Shown: positions 43,099 through 53,549, counted from the first letter of the stretch. The stretch: DNA of 64,000 nucleotides from JBFWWP01 sp050246115 (GCA_050246115.1 JBFWWP010000008.1:101190-165189), one strand, 5' to 3'. The notes: generated from the letters alone by a model not told the origin. Made by a program: numbers and translations.

Positions 43099-46000
43099 GT
43101 GGTCCGTCTCCGAGTCAAAGCGGAGCAAGGGGCGGCGCGCCCCGGCGTTGGTGCCGACCGTACTCTTGCGACGGCCCTCGCAGGACGTGCCGCGAGCCGA
43201 AGGGTGCAGCGCTTGATCGTCCTGATCCGAAGTCTCGCCGCGCGCCCCGTCTCCGTGGGTATGGTCACCCTCGCCGGAGTGGTCTTCGGGGTGCTGGGGT
43301 TCACCAAACTACCCATCGAGTTGCTCCCGGACATCAGCTACCCGTCGCTCACCATCCAGACCGAGTTGCCCGACGCCGCACCCGAGGAGGTCGAGCAGTT
43401 GGTCACCTGGCCCATCGAGCAGGTGGTCGGGGTCGTGGGCGGCCTCGAGCGGTATCACTCGGAGTCGCGTCCGGGCGTCTCCGAGGTCACCCTCGAGTTC
43501 AAGTGGGACAACGACATGGACGCGGCGTCCCTGGACGTGCGCGAGAAGCTCGACCTCGTGGACCTTCCCGAAGACGCGCTCTCGCCAGTCGTCTATCGGT
43601 TCGATCCGTCGCTCGACCCGATGATGCGACTAGCGCTGACCGGCCCGCTGCCCGTCAGCGACCTGCGCAAGCTCGCGGAGACCGTGGTTCGCAAGCAACT
43701 CGAGACGGTTCCCGGGGTGGCGGCAGCCAAGGAGGTGGGGGGCGCCGAAGAGGAGGTCATCGTCGACCTCGACGAGCAACGGCTCGACGCCCTCGGTTTG
43801 ACGGTCGACGACGTGGCCCGCCGAATCGGCGAAGAGAACGTCAATCGCTCGGGCGGCGAGTTGCGCTCCGCCGACACCGCCTACCTCGTGCGCACCGTTC
43901 GTCAGTTCGAAACCGTGGCCGCCATCGAAGACACGATTCTGCTCGAAGCGGCTGGCGGCGGGCGCGTGCGGCTCGGCGATGTCGGCAGCGCGCGGCTCGG
44001 GCACCAGGATCGTGAGGTGCGGGTGCGCGTGGCCGGAGCGACCGGCGTCGAGATCCACGTCTACAAGGAAGGCGACGCGAACGCCGTGCAGGTCGCTCGC
44101 GCCGTTCGGGAGCGACTCGCGGCCTTTCGCAGCGACCGTCGCCTCGCAGGCACGCAGCTCGAAATCCTCTTCGACCAAGCCCGCTACATCGAGGAGGCGG
44201 TGGCCAACGTTCAAGGTACGGCCTTGCTCGGCGCGGCGCTCGCCGCCTTGGTGCTGCTTTGCTTTCTTCGTGAGCTCCTGAGTACGGCGATCATCGCCTT
44301 GTCGATCCCGGTCTCGGTCGCGGTGACCTTCCTGCTGATGCACGTGAGCGGAATCTCGCTCAACATCATGTCCTTGGGAGGTCTCGCACTTGGCATCGGT
44401 ATGCTCGTGGACAACTCGGTCGTCGTGCTCGAGGCAGTAGCGCGGCGCCGCGAGGAAGGTCATCCGGATCCGGTGGTGACGGGGACGGCCGAAGTCGTGG
44501 GTGGGATCGTCGCGTCTACCCTCACCACGATCTGCGTGTTCTTGCCGCTCGTCTTCGTCGAAGGCGTTGCCGGGGAGCTCTTCTACGATCAGGCCATGAC
44601 GGTGACCTACGCGCTCGTCGCCTCGCTGTTCGTCGCCTTGACGGTGATCCCGACGGTGTTGGCGAACGCGAACGTCGCCCCCCGAGGACCGATGGGCACC
44701 TTCTCGCGCTGGCTCGTGCTGCCGCTGGCGCCGGCGATCTGGCTGGTTCAGGCTAGCCTCGCCGTTTTGACGAGGGTGTACCACAAGCTGCTCGGGGGCG
44801 TGGTTCGCGCTCCGTGGCTGGCGCCGCTGGCTGCGGCCGTGTTGTTCGTAGCGATCGTTCCTCGCGCTGGCGAACTCGGTACCGAACTGGTCCCCCGACT
44901 GACACAGGGCGAATTCTTCTACGACTTGGAGTTGCCGGAAGGGACGCCGCTCGACGTGACGGATGCCAAGGTCGCCGACATGGAAGCGGTGCTGGCTGCG
45001 CATGCCGGGCGGTTCCCGATCGTTCGTTGGTTTGCCAGCGTGGGCGGGACCCCGGTGCTTGGCGACATTCGCGCGGGCGATCGACAGGACCACCGCGCTC
45101 GCCTGCACGTCGAGTTGGCGCCGGGCACGCCAAGCGCGGTCGAGGACGCGCTGACCCAGAGCCTGGACGAGGCGTTCGCCGGCATTCCCGAGTGCCCGCT
45201 CCGCCTCGGACGACCGTCCCTCTTCAGCTTGCGAGACCCCATCGAGGTCGAGGTGTTCGCCGCGCGACTCGACGATCTCCGCGCGGCGGCCGATAGCGTG
45301 ACCCAGCGACTCGCGGAGATTCCAAGCTTGCTCGATGTACGCTCCAGCGTTGCCGAGAGCAGTCCCGAGGTTCATGTGGCGTTGGATCCGGTGCGGCTTG
45401 CTTCGGCGCAGTTGTCTCGCGGTCAGGTCGCCGACACGCTCGCAGCCAAGGGGCTCGGGCTGGTACCGACACAGTTCACGCGCAGTGAGAAGCCCATCGA
45501 CGTGCGTGTGCAGGCACGCGGTGCACGGGCGGAGACGATCGCCGACATCGAACGCCGGTCGGTGCGCCTGATCGAGCCGGGTCGCCCAGTGCTGCTCGGC
45601 TCGCTGGGGTACGTCGAAGAAGGCTCGGGACCGGTGGCGATCCACCACGTGGGCGGGGAACGGGCGGCGTCCGTGACCGCGCGCCTCGCCGGCCGGGATC
45701 TCGGTGGTGCCTCGCGCCAAGTCGAACTGGCGCTGGCCGAACTCGCACAGGGCGGCAGCCTCGGCGCTCGCGCCACCGCCCAGATATCGGGGCAGAACAC
45801 CGAAATGCGTGAGTCCTTCACCAGTCTGGGGTTGGCTCTCGGTCTCGCGGTGTTCCTGGTCTACCTCGTTCTCGCCAGCACTTTCGAGTCGCTACGCCTG
45901 CCGTTCATGATCGTGCTCACGGTACCTTTGGGCTTCATCGGCGCGGTCCTCACTCTGTGGTTGGGTGACTTCGCGCTCGGAATCTTCGCCTTGATCGGCG

Positions 46001-46335
46001 TGATCTTGCTGTGCGGGATCGTCGTCAACAATGGGATCATCTTCGTCGCCCGCATCCAGCAGCTGGCGCCCGCAAGCGAGCGGATCCATGACGCTGTCGT
46101 GGCTGCCGGCCGCGAGCGCCTACGCCCGATCCTGATCACCTCGCTGACGACGATCCTCGGCCTCCTGCCGTTGGCGCTAGGGCTCGGAGCCGGCGCCGAG
46201 CTGCGTCAACCGCTCGCCGTCACGGTCGTCGGCGGTCTGACCATCGGTACCGTGCTCACCCTGCTCGTGGTGCCATCGGGTTACCTGTTGCTCGCGGGTC
46301 GGCGATCGGGTTCTGACGAGCGGCGGGCCGCATGA
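43099..46335 (+). CDS. RND-family efflux permease 1 (AcrB-like)
   Basis: Proton-driven inner-membrane efflux pump subunit. The product is 1078 residues from the GTG at 43099, directly after the adaptor stop; the first 38 residues are unlike the family, and a start at the GTG or TTG near 43207-43216 (VQRLIVLIRSLAARPVSVGM) is possible. The architecture is TM1, porter domain with LPDISYPSLTIQTELPDAAPEEVEQLVTWPIEQ, TM2-6, a second porter half and TM7-12. TM4 reads LGGLALGIGMLVDNSVVVLEA, keeping one of the two Asp of AcrB as Asp-Asn. A late motif is LLCGIVVNNGIIFVARI. Its stop overlaps the start of permease 2 by four bases. Confidence 0.92.
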   Translation: MVRLRVKAEQGAARPGVGADRTLATALAGRAASRRVQRLIVLIRSLAARPVSVGMVTLAGVVFGVLGFTKLPIELLPDISYPSLTIQTELPDAAPEEVEQLVTWPIEQVVGVVGGLERYHSESRPGVSEVTLEFKWDNDMDAASLDVREKLDLVDLPEDALSPVVYRFDPSLDPMMRLALTGPLPVSDLRKLAETVVRKQLETVPGVAAAKEVGGAEEEVIVDLDEQRLDALGLTVDDVARRIGEENVNRSGGELRSADTAYLVRTVRQFETVAAIEDTILLEAAGGGRVRLGDVGSARLGHQDREVRVRVAGATGVEIHVYKEGDANAVQVARAVRERLAAFRSDRRLAGTQLEILFDQARYIEEAVANVQGTALLGAALAALVLLCFLRELLSTAIIALSIPVSVAVTFLLMHVSGISLNIMSLGGLALGIGMLVDNSVVVLEAVARRREEGHPDPVVTGTAEVVGGIVASTLTTICVFLPLVFVEGVAGELFYDQAMTVTYALVASLFVALTVIPTVLANANVAPRGPMGTFSRWLVLPLAPAIWLVQASLAVLTRVYHKLLGGVVRAPWLAPLAAAVLFVAIVPRAGELGTELVPRLTQGEFFYDLELPEGTPLDVTDAKVADMEAVLAAHAGRFPIVRWFASVGGTPVLGDIRAGDRQDHRARLHVELAPGTPSAVEDALTQSLDEAFAGIPECPLRLGRPSLFSLRDPIEVEVFAARLDDLRAAADSVTQRLAEIPSLLDVRSSVAESSPEVHVALDPVRLASAQLSRGQVADTLAAKGLGLVPTQFTRSEKPIDVRVQARGARAETIADIERRSVRLIEPGRPVLLGSLGYVEEGSGPVAIHHVGGERAASVTARLAGRDLGGASRQVELALAELAQGGSLGARATAQISGQNTEMRESFTSLGLALGLAVFLVYLVLASTFESLRLPFMIVLTVPLGFIGAVLTLWLGDFALGIFALIGVILLCGIVVNNGIIFVARIQQLAPASERIHDAVVAAGRERLRPILITSLTTILGLLPLALGLGAGAELRQPLAVTVVGGLTIGTVLTLLVVPSGYLLLAGRRSGSDERRAA

Positions 46336-49300
46336 AGGCGTTCGTGCAGATGTGCCTCCGCAGGCCGATCACGACGCTGACCATGCACATCACGCTGCTG
46401 ATCATGGGACTGATCGCGCTCGATCGGCTACCCCTCAACTCGACCCCAGAGGCGGATCGACCGCGCATTCGCGTAACGATTCCCTATCCCGAGGCGAACC
46501 CCGAGCAGGTCGAGGAGGAGGTTACGCGCAAGGTCGAGGAAGCCCTGGCGACGCTTCGCGGCATCAAGCAACTCTCCGCCGAGTCCCGCACTGGCGAAGG
46601 CACCGTATCCGCCGAGTTCGAATGGGGCACCAACATCGACCAGGTGAAGCTCGAGGTGCGCGAGCGACTGGCCCGCATTCGCCATGAGCTGCCGGTGGAG
46701 GACTTGGAGCGAATCACGATTCGCGGCGCCTGGAACAACGGTGACGCCGTCATCCGTGGGCGTGTCTCTGCGCTGGGGATCGATCTATCCGAGAACTACG
46801 AGCTCTTGGTCGATCGGCTCCGACGTCCGCTGGAGCGCATCGAGGGCGTAGCACAGGTCGAGATGGATGGAGTGACGCCCCTCGAGATCCAAGTGACGCT
46901 GCAGCAGGACGAACTCGATCGACACGGGATCGTGGCCGCGGACCTGCTGGCGCAGCTCGAAGACAACAACATCCAGCGTACCGTTGGCGAGGTAATGCGC
47001 GACGGACAGCGACGACGACTGCGCGTGGTCCATGGCTTTCGCTCGGTCGACGACGTCCGTGCCTTCCCGGTGAACGAGCGCGGGCTCCGACTCGATCAGG
47101 TAGCCGACGTGAGCTTGCGCGATGGGGAGGTGCGGTTCGGGCGCCACCTCAACCAGCGATTCGCCGTTTCGCTCGAGGTGTTCAAGGAGTCGACCGCGAA
47201 CACCGTCGAGGTGTGCGCCCGCGTCCTCGAGCGCATCCGCGAGCTCGAACGAGATCCGCAGCTCGCCGGCATCGACCTGCTCGTGTGGGAGAATCAAGGA
47301 GCGATGATCCTGGACGCTCTCGGTGGGTTGCGGGACGCCGGTGTTCTGGGGAGTGCGTTCGCGATGCTGATCCTGTACTTCTTCTTGCGACGGCTCAGTG
47401 CCACCATCCTGGTCGGCATGTCGATTCCGATCTCCGTTCTCTTCGCCCTCGCCGCCCTGCATGGCCTCGGGAAGGATCTCAACATCCTGACGCTCGTCGC
47501 GCTCATGCTGGGAGTCGGCATGCTCGTCGATACCGCGGTGGTCGTCGTCGAGTCCATCGTGCGGCTCACTTCGCAAGGCCGTGACGTTCAGACCGCCTCC
47601 GTGCAGGGAACGATGGAGGTCGCCACGCCCATCTTCTCCGCCACGATCACCTCGATCATCGTGTTCCTCCCCGTGGCGTTCGGCCAGCCGAGCAGCATGA
47701 ACGACTACATCGCCGAGCTGGGAGTCGTGATCTCGCTCACCCTCGCGGCGTCCCTGTTCGTGTCGCTCACGCTGATTCCCATGGTGTCGGCGCGAATCTA
47801 CCGGCCGGGAGAGCGTGACCCGGGTCAGTGGTTCTTGCCCGTGCAGCGGGCTTACCGGCGCCTGCTGGAACGGCTGATCGCGGCTCCTGTCCCCGCTGCC
47901 CTCGGCACGCTGGCGGCCGTGGGTTCGGTGGTTCTGCCCATTTCCTGGGGATTCGAGTTCGAGCTCTCCGATGTCGACGAGATCGAGAACAACGTGGGTG
48001 TGTTCTATCGCCCGGAAGCCAGTCTCGACTTCGTTGCCATGGAGCGGTACGTCAACGAGGTCGAAGCGGCATTGATCCCGCACCGGGAGCGGCTCGGGTT
48101 CCACGACATCTACTCCTGGTACAAGGACAACTTCGCCTGGACCGCGATCTATCCCGAGAACCGGACGCTGGACGCCGACGGAATGGCCGCTTTGCGAGTC
48201 GAGATCGACAAGGTTCTACCGACGATTCCCGGGGTTTCGGTGAAGACCGGCAATTGGGGGATGTACTTTGGCGGTGGTGGGCGTCGAGGCTCCGCGGGCG
48301 ACCTGCTGGTGCGGGTCTTCGGAGAGTCCAGTGGACCCCTCGACGCGCTCCTCCACGATCTGGAGGGGCGCTTCCGCGGCCTGCCCGGGGTATTGGGGGT
48401 CGAGCGCAGGTTTCGCGACGCGGTCGACGAGATCACCGTCACGCCCGACGCCGAGCGGATCGCGCGCCACGGTCTGTCGAGTCAAGCGCTATCCCGGCAG
48501 GTGCAAGCGGGCTTCGGTCGCAGTTTCCTGCGCGAGATCCGCAATCCCGAGGGTGACCTTCGCCTTCGGGTCGCCTTCGCGGATGCGGAGCGAGACTCCT
48601 TGCCCGAGCTCGAGTCGTTGGCGGTGCGCCTCGGCGGCTCCGAGCTTCCGCTGGCCGCGGTCAGCGACATTGCCCAAGGCGAGGGACCTGGCGAGCGTCG
48701 TCGGGAGAACCGCCAGTCGTCCTTGTCGCTGAGTGTCAGCTTCGATCCCCGAGAGCGAGAAGTCGTCCGCGCCGGGGTTGCCGAGACGCTGCAGTCGTAC
48801 GACTGGCCACGCGGCTACAGCTTCGATCTGGGCCAGAGCTGGCGACAGCAAGGTCAGAACCGGGATCAGTTCGGCCTCGGGGTGCTGCTGGCGGTGTTCT
48901 TGGTCTACCTGGTCATGTGCTGCCTGTTCGAGTCGCTGCTGCAGCCGTTGGTTCTGCTCCTCACGGTGATCCTGGCCATCCCGGGCGTGATCTGGTTCTT
49001 GTTCCTTTGCGGCGACTCGTTCGACGTTCCCGCCTCGGTGGGGACCATTCTCCTGGTGGGGATCGTGGTGAACAACGGCATCGTCATGATCGATCACTTC
49101 AACCGTTATCGCGCCCGGGGTTTCGATCTCCGAGAGGCCGTCCTCCAGGGAGGGGAAGAGCGCCTGCGCCCGGTGTTGATCACTGCGCTGACTACGATCA
49201 TCGGACTGAGCCCGCTCGCGATCGGCCAAGCGCAAGCCGCGGGCGTTTACTACTTCACCCTCGCGCGGACCATCGTTGGCGGGCTAGCGATCTCCACTTT

Positions 49301-49397
49301 ACTGACGCTGCTCGTCTTGCCGCTGGGGTACATGCTCGTGAGTCGCTGGGCACGACCCCGGAGTGCACGCGAAAGAGAAGCGGCGCCGACCCCCTGA
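46332..49397 (+). CDS. RND-family efflux permease 2 (AcrB-like)
   Basis: Second permease of the operon, 1021 residues, from the ATG at 46332 that overlaps the stop of permease 1 by four bases. It opens MKAFVQMCLRRPITTLTMHITLLIM, followed by the porter motif TPEADRPRIRVTIPYPEANPEQVEEEVTRKVEE. TM4 reads LMLGVGMLVDTAVVVVES, with Asp-Thr where AcrB has Asp-Asp. Late motifs are GTILLVGIVVNNGIVMIDHFN and RLRPVLITALTTIIGLSPLAIG. It differs clearly from permease 1, so the pair may form a mixed trimer as MdtB and MdtC do. Its stop codon sits in the loop of a terminator hairpin. Confidence 0.92.
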   Translation: MKAFVQMCLRRPITTLTMHITLLIMGLIALDRLPLNSTPEADRPRIRVTIPYPEANPEQVEEEVTRKVEEALATLRGIKQLSAESRTGEGTVSAEFEWGTNIDQVKLEVRERLARIRHELPVEDLERITIRGAWNNGDAVIRGRVSALGIDLSENYELLVDRLRRPLERIEGVAQVEMDGVTPLEIQVTLQQDELDRHGIVAADLLAQLEDNNIQRTVGEVMRDGQRRRLRVVHGFRSVDDVRAFPVNERGLRLDQVADVSLRDGEVRFGRHLNQRFAVSLEVFKESTANTVEVCARVLERIRELERDPQLAGIDLLVWENQGAMILDALGGLRDAGVLGSAFAMLILYFFLRRLSATILVGMSIPISVLFALAALHGLGKDLNILTLVALMLGVGMLVDTAVVVVESIVRLTSQGRDVQTASVQGTMEVATPIFSATITSIIVFLPVAFGQPSSMNDYIAELGVVISLTLAASLFVSLTLIPMVSARIYRPGERDPGQWFLPVQRAYRRLLERLIAAPVPAALGTLAAVGSVVLPISWGFEFELSDVDEIENNVGVFYRPEASLDFVAMERYVNEVEAALIPHRERLGFHDIYSWYKDNFAWTAIYPENRTLDADGMAALRVEIDKVLPTIPGVSVKTGNWGMYFGGGGRRGSAGDLLVRVFGESSGPLDALLHDLEGRFRGLPGVLGVERRFRDAVDEITVTPDAERIARHGLSSQALSRQVQAGFGRSFLREIRNPEGDLRLRVAFADAERDSLPELESLAVRLGGSELPLAAVSDIAQGEGPGERRRENRQSSLSLSVSFDPREREVVRAGVAETLQSYDWPRGYSFDLGQSWRQQGQNRDQFGLGVLLAVFLVYLVMCCLFESLLQPLVLLLTVILAIPGVIWFLFLCGDSFDVPASVGTILLVGIVVNNGIVMIDHFNRYRARGFDLREAVLQGGEERLRPVLITALTTIIGLSPLAIGQAQAAGVYYFTLARTIVGGLAISTLLTLLVLPLGYMLVSRWARPRSAREREAAPTP

Positions 49398-49413
49398 AGC
49401 GAGGTCGGCGCCG
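49381..49413. terminator. Terminator hairpin enclosing the permease stop codon
   Basis: CGGCGCCGACC (49381-49391) and its exact reverse complement (49403-49413) flank an 11-base loop that contains the TGA at 49395-49397. TTCTTCG follows on the plus strand. It lies 33 bases from the stop of the convergent gene and probably serves both. Confidence 0.62.
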
Positions 49414-49445
49414 TTCTTCGAACTAGCCCGCGAGAAGGTCGCTTT

Positions 49446-52400
49446 CTACTGGCACGCTTTCCGATCGGCCTTGGCAGTGTCCGAGAAACTCCATGTACTC
49501 AGAGCGTTCGCGGGGAACGCCGGCAGGGCCGGGTTCCAACCCGAGGGTGCCTCCGCCACGACCTCCATGTTGATGCAGATTTCGTCGGCAGAACTCGCGT
49601 TGGGCACGCCGAACGCGAACTGCACCATGCCGTTCGATCCGGAGGTCGTCGAGACCAGGTAGGGCCCGTTCAAGTGGGGGTATGGCGCACCGTCGTAGTC
49701 GAAGTTCGGCACCCCGCCGGTGATCGTCGTGTCCAAGACGCCGTTGACGAAGATGCGTGCGAGCACGACCTGGCCGCCGATGGGATTCCCCAGCGGGCTC
49801 GAGTGCCGCTCGACCACACGCACTGAGGCCGTTCCGATCATGCCGGTAGCCGGTGGCGTCGCTGGCATGACGCTGACCGTGAGCGAATCCAGCTTGGTCT
49901 GCGACGACCCGAGCCCCTGGAAGTTCAGAGTCGTGAAGGACGGCACGGTACCCGTGCCGGGATTGCCCGCCCGGTCGGTCAGCGAGATGGTCCCGGTCAC
50001 GGTGACGGCGGCGCCGGTCCCGCGCGACGGGGTCAAGTTGATGAGCACGAGGCTATGACACGTAGACCAGATGTCCGAGGTCTCCGTACCGCTCGCACCC
50101 GCGCTGTCCGTCCAGTTGACGGTCGCTATCGTCGGTTCGGAAGTTTCGAAGACCAAACGCGCCACCTTGGTGGTCTTCCACAGGATCGTCGGCTGACCCA
50201 CGATCGTCGGTACCATGCCGTCGTTCGGTACGGACATGTTGTCCGCCGGCAGCGAACCGTGGTCGACCTCGTGACCGTCGAGATACGTGTCCCCGTCATG
50301 ATCCGCGAGATAGGGGTCGGTCATCCAGGTGACGGTCTCATCCCCGTTGTAGAGACCGTCGTTGTCGTAGTCGACGCCGAAGCGCTCTCCCATGCAGTGG
50401 GGCACAGCCACGAAGGTCGTGCTGGCTCGCCCCGCTAGCCCTTCCGAGATGAAGAAGTTCACCGACCGCGGACTCTGTGTCGAATCCGCCGGCACGAAGA
50501 CGTTGCTGACGCGATCATACAGCCACTCCATGAACACGGGCCCGGCACCCAAGTTGGCTGTGCCGTACGCGATCAGGTCGCAGTTGATGAACTGCTGCCC
50601 GGTCGCGGAGGTGCGAACGGCGTCCGCTTGGTTGATGAGATACTGGGTGACGTCCGTCACCTGCGTCATCGTTGCGTCCTGATCGATCAAGATCGCGCGA
50701 TGGCACGCGGGCGCCAGGCCACTGTCCCATTGATCGACGAAGCCCGTCACGCTCGCATTCTGCTGCTGGTTGAACGGGAAGAAGAAGACGAAGTGCTGAG
50801 CACCCGACGCCAGCCCCGCACGCGATAGGCCGGCTCCATTCGGCGCGTAGCGTGTGAAGTCCGGCAAGTCCGGTATCGAGTCGATCCAGTCGACTTCGAC
50901 CCACTGCATTCCTGGGGTCAACGGGTCGGCATCGAACTCGCGCCGCCACATTTCCTGGAACGGCGCGATCTTGAAGAAGATCTGCTTCGGAATGATGTTC
51001 TCGAGGATCGCGCCATCGGCGACGTTGTCGTTGTCGGTGCTCATGGGAAAGGCATGGCAGAATGCGCAGGCGCTGTTGAAGAGCGCTTGTCCCTCGCTCG
51101 CTGCTCTCGCCGCGGGGAACCCCGGGAACAAGACCGGCTGAATGTTGTCGTTGACGATCCGGCGGCGGTCGGCGCGCGGGTTTGCTGGGTTGTCGATCGA
51201 GAAGATGTACTTCTCGAACTTCTCGAACTGGCTGCCCGGGCCCGTGGTCATGGCCGTGGACGATCCCAGCAGGTCGAGGAACGCGTCGTTGAAGTCGAGC
51301 AAGTTGTTACGCTGTTCGCCGCGCCAGTGGAAGTTGATGACACGTTTGATCCCCGCGAGTGTCTGCGTGAGCATTGGCCCTTTGTCATCGAGGCCATCCC
51401 AGGGGTTCGTCAGCGTCGGGTACTCGATCACGTCGGCAATGTCCCAGACGATGCCGTCGGTCCGACCGTCGATGTGACACGTGAAGCACGAGGCATTGTC
51501 GTGTGCCGAGAACGACCCGTCGTAGGCGAGAGCGCGACCTTCTTGGATCTCCGGCGGGGTCGGGTCGTACCCGAGATTCAGGGTGAGCCACGGCGTCGAG
51601 GTGCCGTCGGCGACGAAGAACTTGATGGTGTTCGACCCCCAGTTGTAACAGATGATCGAGTTCAAGCCGTTGTGATACAGAACCTGGCGGCAGATGTCTC
51701 CCGCACCCAGGGCGGTCGAGAAGATGAAGTTCCCGGCGGGTCCGATGGCGTGAACCCGATCGGAGAGTGGGGAACAAACCAGCGCGTATCCGCCGGTGAG
51801 GAAGGTCAAGTTGAAGGGCTGCCCCAGCGTCATGGTGGACTCGAAGTTGCCATTCGGGTCGTAGACGTAGTTGCCCATGCCGGTCGTGTCGGTGAACTTG
51901 TCCAAGTCGATGAACGTGTGCGGGGTTACCGGGCTTCCGGCAACGGCAGGCAAGGTCGAGATGCTGATGCGGTTGCGCACGACCTCGCCAGCGATGGCAT
52001 GGACTCCGCGCTTACTCGGGTCCTTGTTGTTGGCTTCGGTGTTGAGCGCCCAGTGGTCCCCGGTTTGCGGATTGACTCCGTGGGCGAACATCGTCGTTCC
52101 GGCGGCGGTGACGGCGGGCTCGACGACACCGGTGGCCAAGACGATGCGAAACACGTCTTCGTCGGGCAAGCCCCCGCCCGCAACCACGAGCGTTGGGTCG
52201 GTGGTATCGATGACCCGCCGCTCGCGAGGCTCGAAGTTGACCGGGTTGTCGTTCTGGTGAGCGACGGAGTTGTTGCCGGAGAGGAGCGGCGTGACCAGAA
52301 CGTCGCCGTTCGCGTCGAAGGCCAAGAAGATGGGGTGTTTGCCGGGGATCGCGAAGTGGCGCAGGTCGGTCATGGTGCCGATGAGATCGATCTCCACGAC

Positions 52401-53006
52401 CATGTCATCGGCGGAGTACGAGACATACGCCTTGTTGGCGGCCTGGTCGACGATGATGTCGCCGGGCTCGGCGAGCAGTCGGCCCCCGTTGGGATGGTGA
52501 GCGTGGTGAATCTGGAGCGTTACTCCCGTGGCCGCGTCCAGCATCGCGACACACCAGCTGCCGCGGCTGGCGACGAGCACGCGGAGTGCGTTGTTATCGT
52601 TGGGATCCTCCCACAGCGCGAGCGATACCGGTAGCCACGGAACGCGGTAGGAGGCGGTGGGCTCCATCGTGTTGACCGACGATGGGGTGTACACCTGAAG
52701 GCGACTGTCGTTGTTGTTCAACGCGAAGAGGGTTCCCGTGGCTTCGACGAGCGCCATTGGACGGAACGGAGGGTAGTTGGGACTTCGCCAGACGCCTTGT
52801 TGGTTGTCGACGGAGTGATACGGCTGCTCGGGTCGTGGCGTGATGACGATCGGGTCAATGTCGTCACTTACCTTGATGCTTGCGTCCATCATGGGCATCT
52901 GCCCGTAGAGCGAGCCGAAGCAGTGGAGGGTCGCGAGCGCGATGAACGCAGCCAACGTCGAGGTCCGACTCGGGGACAGCCGCCGGGAAGCGGAAATGGG
53001 CATCAT
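49446..53006 (-). CDS. Large secreted protein with two CxxCH haem sites and a propeller-like N-terminal half
   Basis: The product is 1186 residues; the ATG at 53006 is chosen because GGAGG stands six bases upstream and a signal peptide follows (TSTLAAFIALATLHCFGSLYG). The first 480 residues resemble a YncE/NHL-type beta-propeller (GTLFALNNNDSRLQVYTPSS; NKAYVSYSADDMVVEID). Two c-type haem motifs come next: CFTCH (about 506) and CAFCH (about 646), each in a cytochrome-c-peroxidase-like setting (EGRALAYDGSFSAHDNASCF; EGQALFNSACAFC). About residue 875 there are calcium-loop sequences (DYDNDGLYNGDE, DHDGDTYLDGHE), then two Ig-like beta domains. It probably acts as a periplasmic or surface electron-transfer or dihaem enzyme; substrate unknown. 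Confidence 0.82.
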   Translation of the reverse strand: MMPISASRRLSPSRTSTLAAFIALATLHCFGSLYGQMPMMDASIKVSDDIDPIVITPRPEQPYHSVDNQQGVWRSPNYPPFRPMALVEATGTLFALNNNDSRLQVYTPSSVNTMEPTASYRVPWLPVSLALWEDPNDNNALRVLVASRGSWCVAMLDAATGVTLQIHHAHHPNGGRLLAEPGDIIVDQAANKAYVSYSADDMVVEIDLIGTMTDLRHFAIPGKHPIFLAFDANGDVLVTPLLSGNNSVAHQNDNPVNFEPRERRVIDTTDPTLVVAGGGLPDEDVFRIVLATGVVEPAVTAAGTTMFAHGVNPQTGDHWALNTEANNKDPSKRGVHAIAGEVVRNRISISTLPAVAGSPVTPHTFIDLDKFTDTTGMGNYVYDPNGNFESTMTLGQPFNLTFLTGGYALVCSPLSDRVHAIGPAGNFIFSTALGAGDICRQVLYHNGLNSIICYNWGSNTIKFFVADGTSTPWLTLNLGYDPTPPEIQEGRALAYDGSFSAHDNASCFTCHIDGRTDGIVWDIADVIEYPTLTNPWDGLDDKGPMLTQTLAGIKRVINFHWRGEQRNNLLDFNDAFLDLLGSSTAMTTGPGSQFEKFEKYIFSIDNPANPRADRRRIVNDNIQPVLFPGFPAARAASEGQALFNSACAFCHAFPMSTDNDNVADGAILENIIPKQIFFKIAPFQEMWRREFDADPLTPGMQWVEVDWIDSIPDLPDFTRYAPNGAGLSRAGLASGAQHFVFFFPFNQQQNASVTGFVDQWDSGLAPACHRAILIDQDATMTQVTDVTQYLINQADAVRTSATGQQFINCDLIAYGTANLGAGPVFMEWLYDRVSNVFVPADSTQSPRSVNFFISEGLAGRASTTFVAVPHCMGERFGVDYDNDGLYNGDETVTWMTDPYLADHDGDTYLDGHEVDHGSLPADNMSVPNDGMVPTIVGQPTILWKTTKVARLVFETSEPTIATVNWTDSAGASGTETSDIWSTCHSLVLINLTPSRGTGAAVTVTGTISLTDRAGNPGTGTVPSFTTLNFQGLGSSQTKLDSLTVSVMPATPPATGMIGTASVRVVERHSSPLGNPIGGQVVLARIFVNGVLDTTITGGVPNFDYDGAPYPHLNGPYLVSTTSGSNGMVQFAFGVPNASSADEICINMEVVAEAPSGWNPALPAFPANALSTWSFSDTAKADRKACQ

Positions 53007-53549
53007 ACAGTGCCTCCGTTCCAATTCTCTGGTCATGGGTCACGCTGCCAAAGGGTTTGGTGTGGGCCGAGGAGCGCCGCTCGCGGCGTCGTTCGTGGAT
53101 CCCCCTTCCTCGTTGCCTGCCGCGTCGATCGTGACGCCCCGGAGTCCGCGACGTTCGTCGACAACGCAGTCGAGCGTGCTCCCGAGCGCCGCCAAAGAAG
53201 TACCGATCGTGGGTGGGTGCCGGCAGGATAACCGGTCGCGTTGCGCGACTCCAGCTTCGGTGTTTTGGCATCGAGCATGGTTCCGATACGTGGTCTCGGG
53301 CAGTGCATGACCACCGCTCGTGACGGCACCAGACGCTGGGACACTCGCGCGGGCCACGGTCCGATTGCGCCAGTGTTTCCCCTCGGATCAGGGTTCGCGC
53401 CCGAGCGGTCTCGAGTCGGGCGAACTTGCCGGGTCGCCAATCGATGTCGCGTCATTGCGACCGGGGGCCTTTCCCCAGCCGACCCGGATGGTGAGCCTCG
53501 GGGCTCGGCGCGAATGTTGCCGTGAGATGGGTTCGAGGGGGTAACGAAC
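53007..53549. other. Divergent intergenic region
   Basis: 543 bases between the haem protein (minus) and a small hypothetical gene (plus). No gene is supported, and no clear promoter hexamers were found. Confidence 0.5.
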
